Below, piece by piece: positions 22,300 through 32,797 of a DNA stretch of 64,000 nucleotides. Numbering within the stretch: the stretch's first letter is position 1; each line of letters starts with the position of its first letter. Source of the DNA: Mermis nigrescens (Eukaryota; Nematoda; Enoplea; Mermithida; Mermithidae); contig JAVLUZ010000356.1 of the NCBI GenBank assembly GCA_036768485.1, positions 277,901 through 341,900 on the forward strand. Reading direction: 5' to 3'. Both the position numbers and the translations under genes were made by a program. A model generated the notes under the pieces. That model did not search any database. It saw nothing but the letters and a program-made list of their open reading frames with translations, and was not told the origin of the DNA.

Positions 22300-22990
22300 C
22301 TCCCAGGTCTACGGTGAGCCTTTTCATATTTCGTAACTATTGGCATAATCTACACAAGCAGATATTTTGTGGAAATTTGAAAATATGATCTGTGGAAATT
22401 TGATTGAAAAATGTGCGAAAAACCGAAAATCAATAAAATCGAATTTTTCAAATTTTTCATGGGTCTCCTGGATCCCTGAGAATACGGAACCCCCTGAATA
22501 AACCCACATGCAGCCCAATATTTGGGAATTATCAGAAAAAAGACAATTTCAAGTTCTTAAATATAAATGCTCCTAGTCTACGCTGAAGCCTACTCATACT
22601 TCGTAAGTATTGGCATAATCTGCGCAAGCAGATGTTTTGCGAAATTTGAAAATACGCTCTGTCGAAAATTGATAAGAAAATGAGCGAGAAACCGAAAATC
22701 AATAAAATCAATTTTTTCAAATTGTTCGTGGGTCTCTTGGATCCCTGGAAATACAGAAGCTCCTGAATAAATTCCCATGCATCCCAATATTTGGCAAATC
22801 TCAGAAGAAAGAAGAAAAATTCACAAAATTTCTCAAATATAAATGCTCCCAGTCTACGGTGAAGCCACTCATATTTCATAACTATTGGCATAATCTGCGC
22901 AAGCGAGATATTTTGTGAAAATTTGAAAATACGGTCTGTTGAATGTTGATTAGAAAATGTGCGAAAAACCGAAAATAAATAAAATCGAAT

Positions 22991-24134
22991 GTCTCAAATT
23001 TTAGGTCTTATCATCAGACTCATGAGGAAAACATGAAGAACATAGTGCCACGTTTCGAGCGACAAACATTAAATGAAATGAGTCAACGCGGCAATGTACA
23101 TATTTACCTATTTTTGCCGGTAATTTTCTACATTTAGTTCATCTTGGTATGTGACATGTTGTTGGTGTATGAGGCTTTTGAAAGAAAGAAGGAAAAAGAT
23201 ATTATAATGGTCCCTTTTAAATTTATTGACCGAAAATTATTGCTACATTCTGACTGTGGTTAATTTTTCAAGCACTTCTTAGCATAACTATCATGTTCCA
23301 TTTGAACATCCACTGCACAAAAGGTTATATTTTTATTATTTAAAGTTTTTTAGTATAAATGGTTCAAGTGATAAGCTATAAAATGTAATAGTATGAACAA
23401 CGGCCCGTGCGGTACATTTTTATAGAAACTATCGAAAAACCTGAAGTCAAAATCGTAATGTTTTGCGTTTATAATTAATCAATAAATATCGAAGAAATAC
23501 TGTAATTTTAGATAAAATTTACAAAATTTAAAAATTATTCGTCTTTTAATTAGAAAAGAATTATTGAATTCGATTACGGTAATCATGAGCTATAATGAAA
23601 AGTGCTCGACCCTATAAAATTTGACAAAGACAATAACATTTGATACTTTACACACCAATTTTACACAACAAATATTCGTTTTCAAGATGAGTATTTTGCA
23701 CCATCAAACTCAGCGTTAAAAACTGCATAACATATGTTACAATTAGGGGAGTTTAATTTTTTACTTGTCCAACCTCGAGTCGAGCGAATCTTGTAGAAAT
23801 TGACTTGTAAATTTCTGGCCACTATACATACATACTAACCTTTGCGCCTGGTTTTTGAAGCAATACTTTGAGTGCCCACGCCAATTCAAGATAATTTTGG
23901 TAGAGAAAAAGTTGCTTTTTCTAATCATACCAAAAAGAAGAAAATCGAAAAGGAAAATGTAAGTGACAAACTGTTAATTTGCATACTTTCAATTTTTTTG
24001 AAAGTTTGCTCGATTATTTCGTTATACGGCTGATATCTTATAATCTGCTATCTGGTATTTAGACAGAGAACACGGTATACTCGTTTTACTTGTAAAATAG
24101 AAGGATGAATCCTGCTCTTGCATTGGAGTAATAA
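22991..24134. other. No gene seen
   Basis: About 1.1 kb of AT-rich sequence between the array and the solo LTR. I find no ORF above background and no repeat shared with the rest of the window. Confidence 0.5.
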
Positions 24135-25178
24135 TGTAAATGTATGGGGGCCTGCGTCTACAAGAGCGACACAGACCGGCCTAACATTACCTTCGAGATT
24201 TACCTAGGTACGTAGGTACTTAAGTCTACGCTTAGTGCTGGCCCCGATCGCGCGGCTCTGGATGGCTTTCGATCTTTGTACCCTTAGAGACCTTACGGCT
24301 TCGATCCCCTCAGCCCTAATATTGCTGGCTGCTTCTTGTCGGGTGATCTCGGCAGCTACGCCCTAAGACCGAAGGCTACCTACCTAGTCTCGGTATTTGC
24401 CGCGGAGGTCAGTTGACCTATCTCAAGCTCAAGTTGTTTATTTAACTTATTTTCAATCAGTGCCTGATCCGAAATGTTTTTGGTTCCTGATATGTGTAGC
24501 ACGCTGAACAATGAAAACAACAACAACGAGCTTTATGCTGATCAATCATCCCTAAAGATTAAATAATATTTTTGATCAATTTTTGGCTTGAGAAATAAAT
24601 TATGATTTCCAAACAAAATAAACTATCATACGAAATTTACCTATCAGTCCACTAAGATGGGTAGAAGTCCTCGACGTGGGTGTGGCCGGCCTAACCCTCG
24701 GTATAACCAAAAACCACTGGGTAGGTTTTCTATATTTTATTCCGAACGAAGAATTCACGGCCTGGATGCCGGACAACAACCATAAAGCAAAAGAAAACGA
24801 AAACGTACGCTACTATACAATCGTACAACGGCCAACCAGACTGCCAACAAGACTAACTACATTGGCCTCAAGAGGCCATTACAGTAAAATAAACAAAGAT
24901 CAAATTAACGTAATACTGAATCACTTTTATCTCAGATCGAATGTTATCGATTACACAAGCGGTATGCATGAAACAATTACTATTATCATACACTTAACTC
25001 TATGCTACCGGACAAGTATCTAAATGTTTTTTGTTATTGAAAAATTGGGGAATTAATGGGAAGACCGAAGGCATAGCCCACAGTGCACTATCATAGATAG
25101 CTACTAGTATTGGCTATGTGATGGCTATCGCGAACTGCTAAGGCAGGTTCGCCTATACGTGTAACTCTCGCAGTTACA
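24135..25178 (-). repeat. Solo LTR of the gypsy family
   Basis: About 1044 bp matching the LTR at 13892-14944 across its length, with the same TGTAAC and TGTA ends. It is flanked by ATAA on both sides, a 4-bp duplication consistent with Ty3/gypsy integration. No internal region is attached, so it is a product of LTR-LTR recombination. The 115-codon ORF inside it (24676-25023) lies in LTR sequence and is not taken as a gene. Confidence 0.8.
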
Positions 25179-25924
25179 ATAAATAGATAAAGTTTGAAAT
25201 AATTTTGAAAAACTAATTCTTCGCGGTGACTTTACACATCGTTTTCAACGGAAGAACAAATATTAAATTATTTCTGTTACTGTAATTAAATAGAGGGCGA
25301 AAAATCGTCCATTAATTCAAATTTTCAATGGATAAGATGGTTTGGTTCGGCTACAATGCAATTTCAAAGTTGCGGGTTTTTAAGGCTTTCCGCGCATCAG
25401 TACAGGGTAGGGACAGGTTTTGGGCTCTACCTGCCTGAATTAACAGAGTAGTGAGAAAAATTTTTGCAGAAGCTTGCGTGAGACCCTAACATATACGTCA
25501 AATTATAATAGAATGTGAGATGGTCGAATGTGGACCTCTGGACCACTTGACATGAAATGACCCAAATTAACTTATAAGATTTGTTTCATAATATTTATTT
25601 ATTTATTTATTTATAAGATATATATTTATTCGTAAATTTATATGACTTGAATAATTTTGTCGTTAGATGTTTTTACAATCATAAACTTTGCAAGTTAAGA
25701 AAAGTAATATATTGCACACAAGTGAAACAATTTTGCGATTTACTTTACTCTTCCTCTTATTATCATAATTATTATAAACAGCGCTTAGCGCATCAACTAT
25801 CCGATCGCGTAGCTCCATTTTTCACATTTCAAAAATTTTCTGGAGCTTCCCTTCAACTGGCTAAGCCACTGGTACAGTCCTAGTTATAGTTAAAATAGTA
25901 TTTTAGACTGCTAACGCTGGTCGG
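25179..25924. other. No gene seen; short (TTTA)n tract
   Basis: About 750 bp of AT-rich sequence with a TTTA microsatellite near 25590-25612. No coding signal. Confidence 0.5.
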
Positions 25925-26415
25925 TAGGTAAGTTTGAAAAATTTTTACAGTTTTGTCAATACTCGGCTAAACTTGAAGCGCTTAATTCCCGATTTAGAGG
26001 TTAATGGTCAAGTCGTATCCGACCAATCAATCAAGGCAGATGCTTTTAATACATTTTTTGGATCGGTTTTTACTTTAAACAATCATGAAATTCCAGATGA
26101 TGTGAATCGCGTAAACGTCACAGATCGTCCGAAAGTTGCTTTTAAAAATTCGGTAATTTCCTTGGCGTTAAATTAGCTAAAACCCACATATTCTGTTGAT
26201 CCCGATGGGTTTTGCGCATACTTTATAAAACAAATTCGTGATGTTTCGATCGCTCCCCTGTCTCAATTTTTGAAGTCTCTTATAGAATTGGAAAACTTCC
26301 CAAGTCTTGGTTAGAAGCCTTGGTAACCCCAGTTTTTAAAAAATGAAACCCCCATTTCGTAGAAAATTTTAGACCAATTTCACTCACGTGTATTTTCTGC
26401 AAAATTATGGAGTCA
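25925..26415 (+). pseudogene. Degenerate LINE RT, 5' part (host of nested LINE)
   Basis: It starts abruptly with LKNFYSFVNTRLNLKR, parallel to residues 22 onward of the RT at 83 (VKNFYSFVNDRLRK), so the copy is 5'-truncated. It continues through ADAFNTFFGSVFTLN and DPDGFCAYFIKQIRD to NFRPISLTCIFCKIMESI, with stops and frame changes. It breaks off at 26415. The next residues of the same protein resume at about 30.39 kb, so the minus-strand LINE between them is a later insertion. Confidence 0.85.
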
Positions 26416-26610
26416 ATAAAGTTTATAAAGTTTATTGCAACAGCGAAAATACGTCATCAGAAAACATTAACGAAGAGAAAAATGTACAGTCGCGGAAAAT
26501 GTAGAATACAGAATAAAGACATTAAAGCAATAATGCGAATACAGCTCGCACCAAGAAGAAACATTGCTGTGCAAGGTCATAAAGGCAGTGCTCTTACTTA
26601 TGACTAAGGT
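26416..26610 (-). repeat. 3' UTR and 9-bp repeat tail of the nested LINE
   Basis: On the minus strand the element ends CAATAAACTTTATAAACTTTAT, two copies of the 9-mer ATAAACTTT, directly before the host sequence. A short-repeat tail rather than poly(A) resembles the CR1/L2 style of 3' end. Confidence 0.7.
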
Positions 26611-28551
26611 TTATTCTCCATAGTTCATTTTTAGATTTTCTAATTTTAGCCTAAACATATTACTACTGGAAGCGTTTACCACTGATTCGGGGAGCATATT
26701 CCAAACATTTATTATTCTGTGACTGAAAAAATATTTCTTCAAGTTAGATTTTAGAGCAGTGACTTTTAATTTTAATGTGTTGGTGGATCTAGTGTTGTTG
26801 TCTGATAATGTGAAGAAGTCATTTACATTAACATCAACTGCAGAATGAAACATTTTGTATACCATAGTTAAATCGTACAATAACCTTCTATTCTCTAGAT
26901 ATTCCAGATTCAATACCTGAAGTCGATCCTGATAAGACATGATGTTTGGATAACGGCACCCTAAGACACGTTTAGTAAAGTATCGTTGAACCTTTTCAAT
27001 GTTACGAATATTTTGCTTTGTATGTGGTGACCAAACAGAGGTCGAATATTCTAAAAGAGGCCGTACATAAGTTTTATAGGCCATTGTGAGAAGTGTCAAA
27101 TCCTTACTTTTGAAACAGCGAAAAATAAGTGACATGCGATGAAAGGCCTGCTTCACAAGTTTGCTTATGTGAGCAGTAAAATTGAGTTTTTCATCAATTA
27201 ATATGCCTAAATCTTTTACAGGGGATTTTGAGGTTGAGACGAGGCTATTATTTATTGTGTAAACCATTCGAGAATTATTATGACCAAAATGAAGGACCTG
27301 ACATTTTGGTAAGGATAAAGAAAGCTGCCAAAAATCTGACCATTCAGAAATTCGATTTAGCAATTTTTGAAGATGGAAAAAGTGCTCAGACTTTGCATAA
27401 ATCTTAATATCATCTGCAAAAATAAGCATGTTTGAATAATGATCAGTTAGTAAAGATGTAATGTCATTTATGTAGAACAGAAATAAGATTGGACCCAGGA
27501 CGCTGCCCTGTGGTACACCACTAAAAACACAGGTCTCATTTGAGAAATTTTTAGCGATTCTAACTCTCTGAGTCCTATTACTAAGAAAGTTTTTAATCCA
27601 TTTAAGTACGTAACCTTGAATACCGTATTTTGACAATTTGAGAACCAGTTTACTGTGAGAGATGGAATCAAACGCTTTTGCAAAATCCAAGTATATAGCG
27701 TCCATGGGCTCTTTATTGTCTACATTGTTAATTATCTTATTTAAATAGCACAAGAGTTGCAATTCACATGATTTTTTAGGAAGAAAACCAAACTGTTCAA
27801 ACGAAATCAAGTTATTTCTTTTAGCATAATCCATTAACTGAGTTTTCAAGACTTTTTCAAGAATTCGGCAGCTAACACAAGTTAAAGAAATCGGACGATA
27901 ATTAGAAGATAAAGATGCATCGCCTTTCTTTAAGACTGCAATTACAAAAGCAGTTTTCCAAATTTTGGGTAAGGTTCCAGACAGTAAGGATACTAGAAAA
28001 ATTTTTTTCAAAGGAGTTTTCAAAGAATAAGCTAATTTTTTGAAAAGAATACTTGGAAGCCCATCAGGTCCACTTGAAGGTGAAGAACTCAAACCTTTTA
28101 TAGCAGCTATAATATCGTCTTCCGTACACGAAATATGATCAATAATACTTTCTGTAAAGGGTGTAGGTAAATCAGGTAAAATGCCATTATCGAGGGTGAA
28201 AGCATCAGAGAATAAATTGTTAAGTAGATTAGCTTTTTTAGATTCGTCAAAAATGCATTTACCGTTTTCATCCTTTAGGGGTGGAGAACGCGTTTTATCC
28301 TGTAAACGTTTACCAACGTAACTGTAAAATTTCTTTACGTTTGACTTTTCAACGAGTTTTTGTTCGTTTTTACAGTAATGCTCATGAACAGCACTTTCTA
28401 AAGAAGCAGTAATTTGTTTGTATTCATGCTTTAATTGAGACGTTTTAAATTTTTTGAGCTTTCTCCACAAGTTTAACTTTTTCGCTGTAATTTTTTTATG
28501 ACTAGAGGGTATCTTTTTGGTGATTTGCTTTTGAAAGGGATAAATAGACAT
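26611..28551 (-). CDS. LINE ORF2 reverse transcriptase (nested element)
   Basis: A 646-codon frame covering the whole RT: FYSYVGKRLQDK, SGPDGLPSILFKKL, NYRPISLTCVSCRILEK, EQFGFLPKKSCELQLL, YLDFAKAFDSISH, SGVPQGSVLGPILFLFYIND, catalytic FADDIKIY near residue 377 and the C-terminal HRIINVWNMLPESVV. The apparent N-terminal Met (28551) overlaps the endonuclease frame by 79 bp. The natural ORF2 would be one polypeptide, EN then RT. A single-base difference in an A run near 28.49 kb accounts for the split. The RT itself has no other lesion. Confidence 0.93.
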   Translation of the reverse strand: MSIYPFQKQITKKIPSSHKKITAKKLNLWRKLKKFKTSQLKHEYKQITASLESAVHEHYCKNEQKLVEKSNVKKFYSYVGKRLQDKTRSPPLKDENGKCIFDESKKANLLNNLFSDAFTLDNGILPDLPTPFTESIIDHISCTEDDIIAAIKGLSSSPSSGPDGLPSILFKKLAYSLKTPLKKIFLVSLLSGTLPKIWKTAFVIAVLKKGDASLSSNYRPISLTCVSCRILEKVLKTQLMDYAKRNNLISFEQFGFLPKKSCELQLLCYLNKIINNVDNKEPMDAIYLDFAKAFDSISHSKLVLKLSKYGIQGYVLKWIKNFLSNRTQRVRIAKNFSNETCVFSGVPQGSVLGPILFLFYINDITSLLTDHYSNMLIFADDIKIYAKSEHFFHLQKLLNRISEWSDFWQLSLSLPKCQVLHFGHNNSRMVYTINNSLVSTSKSPVKDLGILIDEKLNFTAHISKLVKQAFHRMSLIFRCFKSKDLTLLTMAYKTYVRPLLEYSTSVWSPHTKQNIRNIEKVQRYFTKRVLGCRYPNIMSYQDRLQVLNLEYLENRRLLYDLTMVYKMFHSAVDVNVNDFFTLSDNNTRSTNTLKLKVTALKSNLKKYFFSHRIINVWNMLPESVVNASSSNMFRLKLENLKMNYGE

Positions 28552-29393
28552 ACACCTTCATTTATAATACACAGGAATTTTTTATAAAATTCATCTATAT
28601 TTGTGCAGTCAAAGAAAGCTTCTTCCCAACTAATATAATCAAGGTAAGTGGCAAAATCAACGTAATTTCCACGATTAAAATCTCTAATTTTTTCAATATT
28701 TCTTGATTTCTCAAAATTTGTTAGAAATTTAAAATCAATCTGACTGTGATCACATGTGCCCATTAATGGTGGTAATACAGAAATATCAAAACATAAGCTC
28801 ATGTTGTTAACAAAAATAAGGTCTAAAATGTTATCAGAACGAGTAGGCTCGGTAACTAATTGATAAAAATTATGACTAGTTACAGTAATCCAGAAAAGAC
28901 GTGAGCTTTTGTCAGATGGAATTTTGGTTTCAGACCAATTAATTGACGGAAAGTTGAAATCACCTAGGAGCACAGTAGGATAGTTGTCTCGAAGACAATA
29001 ATCAATGAGCTCACAAACCGTTTTTGTTTGGTTGAAGTCGTAATGAGGAGAACGATAAATTAATATTATTCTCAGAACAGTGTTTTTAAAAAAGAGATCT
29101 AGAACTAAGGATTCAGCCATGCTATATTCGTTTGGAAAACTAAAAATGCTAACTTTTATAGATTTTCTAACCAAAGCACAAACACCACCGCCTTTATAAG
29201 CTCTATCCTTTCGAAAAACTTGAAAGTCTGAATTATAGAAAACGCTACCATCGGGAGTATCTTTGTTGAGCCATGATTCGGTAATAAAAACAAAATCGTA
29301 CCTTTCAAGAATCGAATCCAAAAATACAGTTTTATTGTTTATACTACGAACATTAATTAAAGTAGCCTTTAGAGAATTTACACAGCCTAATCC
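28473..29393 (-). CDS. LINE ORF2 apurinic endonuclease domain (nested element)
   Basis: An APE-type endonuclease that nicks the target DNA to prime reverse transcription. Visible motifs are LINVRSINNKT (start), FVFITESWLN, FRKDRAYKGGGVCALVR, LIYRSPH, LLGDFNFPSINW (near residue 120 counted from 29321) and a C-terminal GTCDHSQIDF. The frame follows directly on ORF1, in the same frame, after its single TAG. It ends at 28473 in the A-run frame break that leads to the RT. Confidence 0.92.
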   Translation of the reverse strand, partial: GLGCVNSLKATLINVRSINNKTVFLDSILERYDFVFITESWLNKDTPDGSVFYNSDFQVFRKDRAYKGGGVCALVRKSIKVSIFSFPNEYSMAESLVLDLFFKNTVLRIILIYRSPHYDFNQTKTVCELIDYCLRDNYPTVLLGDFNFPSINWSETKIPSDKSSRLFWITVTSHNFYQLVTEPTRSDNILDLIFVNNMSLCFDISVLPPLMGTCDHSQIDFKFLTNFEKSRNIEKIRDFNRGNYVDFATYLDYISWEEAFFDCTNIDEFYKKFLCIINEGVCLFIPFKSKSPKRYPLVIKKLQRKS

Positions 29394-30263
29394 CTAGCAG
29401 TCAGCAATGTTCGATCTTGGTTTAAATGTAAGAGAATCAATTCTGCGTTTTTTAATACAATCGGCCTTGTAATCGATGTAATAACCTTCCTTATCAGGCA
29501 AATCATTATATTTTTCACGGAGCTCGCGGGCGCGTTGACGTTGTAGATAAGATAAATCAGGACGAGCACGTAAACCATCAGTTTTTAAGTACTTATTTAT
29601 CATAGATATAAAATCTTTCTTAGCCTGAGGATTAGAACATATGACTTTCAAGAAACGCGGTTTGTTATTATATGCAGGACCATCTCTAAATACACGAATT
29701 ATAGAATCAGTTTTCAAGTTAAGATATTCGTTACCATTTTCTGAAACTAATCTTCTTACTGCATCCAGATCGTCGTCCGTGTCGCCTAAGCCGAACAAGA
29801 CTGCATTTGGTTTTTTCGATTCGACTTCCAAAGCATCTTTCACAAAGAGCTGTAAATCAGGTCCTGGCGTGGGGACAGCAAAGTTCGGAGGTGGAAACGG
29901 AAAGGCTGGTTTCTTGGCTGTCTCGACCAGATTTGCAATCTTGTCTTCAAGGGCTAACAACCTTTGATCCGTGATAACAGCTTTGGCTGGTAAATCCTTC
30001 ATCTGAACGCGAATAGGGTTGCAGTTCGAGCAATAGAACGGAAATGCGTAGTCAGATTTCGTATAATCAGGACTTTTAAAATAGGCTAAGACGGCCGACG
30101 GTAAATGAACGCATTTAGAATGAACCCATCCATCGCACAACTCGCAAAGAATAGCCGTTTTATCGTTGTCACTAACGTTTCCGCTGCAAACTAAACATGG
30201 GCAAGAAATAGAATCATTTGCGGACTTTCGTTGTTTCGGCGGCATAATCACGAATAACGTCAA
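29394..30263 (-). CDS. LINE ORF1 protein with PHD-type zinc finger
   Basis: 289 residues. The N-terminus is MPPKQRKSAND, and this internal Met (30245) is the likelier start. A PHD-like zinc finger follows: CPCLVC, ILCELCDGWVHSKCVHL, then YCSNC (about residues 20-90). Residues 95-150 form a Pro-rich linker. The C-terminal half (NAVLFGLGDTDDD, RVFRDGP, RARPDLSYLQRQRARELREKY) looks like the RNA-binding ORF1 domain of non-LTR elements. ORF1 proteins package the RNA. It ends with one TAG, after which the endonuclease frame continues without a shift. Confidence 0.9.
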   Translation of the reverse strand: MTLFVIMPPKQRKSANDSISCPCLVCSGNVSDNDKTAILCELCDGWVHSKCVHLPSAVLAYFKSPDYTKSDYAFPFYCSNCNPIRVQMKDLPAKAVITDQRLLALEDKIANLVETAKKPAFPFPPPNFAVPTPGPDLQLFVKDALEVESKKPNAVLFGLGDTDDDLDAVRRLVSENGNEYLNLKTDSIIRVFRDGPAYNNKPRFLKVICSNPQAKKDFISMINKYLKTDGLRARPDLSYLQRQRARELREKYNDLPDKEGYYIDYKADCIKKRRIDSLTFKPRSNIADC

Positions 30264-30390
30264 TATTGGTTAAAAGTTCGGGTTGCAGTTCGAGCAATAC
30301 AATTTGCATGTACAAAATCTACAAAGACTTTTAGAGACCATCTTTGCACATGTATATACAAACTAACCTTGAACCTTAATAATAAATGAT
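30264..30390 (-). other. 5' junction of the nested LINE
   Basis: GGGTTGCAGTTCGAGCAATA at 30280-30299 repeats exactly a 20-bp piece of ORF1 (30016-30035). A roughly 70-bp stretch follows (CAAAGACTTTTAGAGACCATC) that matches the end of the family-3 MITEs at 45.9 and 54.0 kb. Host LINE sequence resumes at about 30390. The junction therefore holds filler DNA instead of a clean 5' end. Confidence 0.6.
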
Positions 30391-31770
30391 TGTATCATAA
30401 ACTATTTTAATCGAAACAATTTGTTGAACCCACAGCAATTCGGTTTTATGAAAAACAAATCGTGTGATTCTCAGTTACTAAAATGCTAAAATACTTGGAC
30501 TACGAATTTAGATAATCGGATTCCTACTGACATAGTTTATGTAGATTTTTGTTAAGCCTTCGATTCTGTTGTTCATTCTAAACTGTTACGGAAAGTTGAA
30601 TATTTGGGAATTTCTGGAGTTTTGTTAAACTGGATTCGATCATTTTTATCAGGCAGATCACAGAAGGTAAAAATTGACGGTCATATATCTAATTCATTGC
30701 CAGTAATAAGCGGTGTTCCTCAAGGAAGTGTTCTGGGTCCCAAGTTATTTTTGATCTTTATAAACGATTTAGTAGATTTGATTAAAAATAGCAATATAAT
30801 GTTGTTTGCTGACGATTTGAAAATTTTTAACAAATCTGAAAATTTCATCCTGTTACAGTCTGATCTCGATTCATTGCATTCTTGGGCCAAAAAATGGCAA
30901 CTGAAAATTAGCTACGAAAAATGTGCAACGTTATACTTGGGTTACGGAAATCCGGAAGTGGGCTATAAGTTAGGTCTATCTGAGTTAAAAAATGCCGAAA
31001 ATTGTATGAAGGACCTTGGTATTTACATATATAATGATTTATCATCGAGCATTCATTGTACAAATATAGCGTCTAAAGCTGCTAGAGTCGCATCCTTAAT
31101 ACACAAAACATTCGTCTCAAAAAATACCGATTTGATGATCAGAGCTTTTAAAACATGCGTTAGGCCTATCCTTGAATACGGATCTGTTGTCTGGAATCCA
31201 TACCAAATTGGAGATATTACACGACTTGAAAGAGTACAAAGAAAATTTATAAAATAATTATTTTGGAATAAAACTGCATCGTATGATGAAAGATTGAATA
31301 TCCTAAACTTAGAACGACTAGAAACCCGTCGTATCGACACTGATCTTGTTTCTGCTTTTAAAATTGTTAAACACAAAATATTGACATTTAATGAATTTTT
31401 TGAGCTTACACCTGACAGAGGTACTAGATACGTAAATAACATGAAACTGTTCATCAAACAATCACGTTTAGATTGTAGAAAACATGACTTTTCGAATAGG
31501 GTGGCTAAAATTTGGAACATTCTCCCGCAAAATACAGTTGACTGTAATAACCCAATAGCTTTCAGAAATATGATTTCGGAAATTGATTTTAGTGTTGGCG
31601 TACGTAAGAGCATTGTGCCTTACGCTCCTGGTACCAGTGCATTATCTGTTGCTTTATGCACATACTTTGTTTTATGCAGATTGTGTAATATGTTCACATT
31701 GACAATGCACTTTTACCTACTTTTCGTGTGTCTTTTTTAATACTTTTACCGAATAAATTTTCTTCTTCTT
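30390..31770 (+). pseudogene. Degenerate LINE RT, 3' part and tail (host of nested LINE)
   Basis: It resumes the RT exactly after the 26415 break: NRNNLLNPQQFGFMKNKSC, IVYVDFC-AFDSV, SGVPQGSVLGPKLFLIFIND and FADDLKIF, then the C-terminal domain to FSNRVAKIWNILPQNT. In-frame stops lie near 30490, 30555 and 31256, so it is dead. The 3' end is ACCGAATAAATTTTCTTCTTC, with the same GAATAAATT motif as the element ending at 2018 but a TTC tail. Confidence 0.88.
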
Positions 31771-32325
31771 AATTACTTTTAAACTTAAGTATGGTCTATC
31801 GATTGTTTTCTAAATTATTTAACGTTATTGGATAACTATATGACGGTGCAATGATTGAGCAAACAAATTGACCCTAGCAGGGATTTATTTATTAATTAGA
31901 TTTTACCATTTATTCGTTAGTTTTTTTATTAGCAGCTAGCATTAAGGTGGACACGCTATCCAGTCGGCCGGCATTCGTGTAGCAGGTTCACATATGTATT
32001 AAGATATCATATTGTAAAGGTGTATGTATGCACTTCGTAGCATCCGATGGAGCGGAAGAAAAATTTTCTAAAAAACAGTGTTTTTACGTTTTTTTTAATC
32101 GTCGGAACTTTTAATGTAGAAATGTTAAAAATTGAGGCTTTTGCATAGAAGTTTTTTTCAAAATTGATGAAAAAATAAACTTTTTTCCTAAAAAGATACA
32201 AAAAATTATGTGAATCCCCCAGAATTTTGGTGCTGCCCATATATGCTTGCGGGTTCGCAGCAGAGCCCAAGCAGCGTATACACGACTCATGATGGCTATT
32301 GATTTCAACTTGCCGTGCACATCAA
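31771..32325. other. No gene seen; MITE tail fragment
   Basis: AT-rich. A remnant of the family-1 MITE right end, CCCCCAGAATTTTGGTGCTG CCCATATATG, lies at about 32215-32246 with unrelated sequence to its left. Confidence 0.5.
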
Positions 32326-32447
32326 ATTGGTGCCAGCTGATGGTCTAAGCCTAAGGCAAATTGGGGCAAAAATTGAGGAGCGAGCGAAGCGAGCGGAGCA
32401 ATTTTCGCTCCAATAGTCTCAGGCTTAGACCATCAGCTGGCACCAAT
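32326..32447. repeat. Palindromic element 1 (27-bp perfect arms)
   Basis: Arms at 32326-32352 and 32421-32447 are exact reverse complements (ATTGGTGCCAGCTGATGG...). The loop holds a GAGCGAGCGAAGCGAGCGGA purine-rich stretch. TTGGTGCCAGC is also part of palindrome 3. Confidence 0.93.
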
Positions 32448-32564
32448 GTGAATACACTTTCTAAGCCTAAGCCTAAGATGTTCGTATAAGCAAGCTTGGT
32501 GAGTTATAGGCAAGTATGTACCTATTTGCCAAAATTTTTTTTGAAAAAATATTTTTTTCCACCC

Positions 32565-32797
32565 ATTCTCCTAAAAATACTTTTTTCTGATAGATTCGAG
32601 GACGCTGAGTCTAGAAAAGACCCGTTCTGGGGCTGACGAATGTTTGTGGAGATAGAGCCCTAAGAACATTTTGATGATCACGTTTTTTGAGAGTTTGAAG
32701 GGCTTCATTTCCACATATATTCGTCAGCCCTCAAAACGCTCTTTTTTCTGGACTCAGCGTCCTCGAATCTATCAGAAAAATGTATTTTTAGGAGAAT
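32565..32797. repeat. Palindromic element 2 (47-bp arms)
   Basis: Arms at 32565-32611 and 32751-32797 differ at one position. A second, inner inverted pair (GGGCTGACGAATGTTTGTGG / CCACATATATTCGTCAGCCC) lies inside, so most of the 233 bp can fold. Confidence 0.9.

Larger units (their letters stand above)
20030..22990 (+). repeat. Tandem array, about 280-bp unit, three units with MITEs
   Basis: The unit GCTCCCAGGTCTACGGTGAA ... AATAAACCCCCATGCAGCCC ... CTCAAATATAAAT recurs about nine times. The GCTCCCAGGTCTAC block falls at about 20142, 20425, 20959, 21473, 21751, 22299, 22569 and 22847. Spacing is 268-284 bp in plain units and 516-549 bp where a family-1 MITE is included. Divergence rises toward the right end. 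The reading frames on either strand are only repeats of the unit and show no protein signature. Confidence 0.92.

Noticed and set aside
20321..22891. ORFs of 60-130 codons on both strands
   Set aside because: They repeat with the tandem unit, change frame between units and show no domain.
20030..22990. CRISPR-like periodic array
   Set aside because: Units are about 280 bp and similar over their full length, with no short repeats and unique spacers. It is satellite-like and in a eukaryotic context.
24676..25023. A 115-codon ORF
   Set aside because: It lies entirely inside the solo LTR. The matching LTR at 13892-14944 does not keep the frame, and there is no protein signature.
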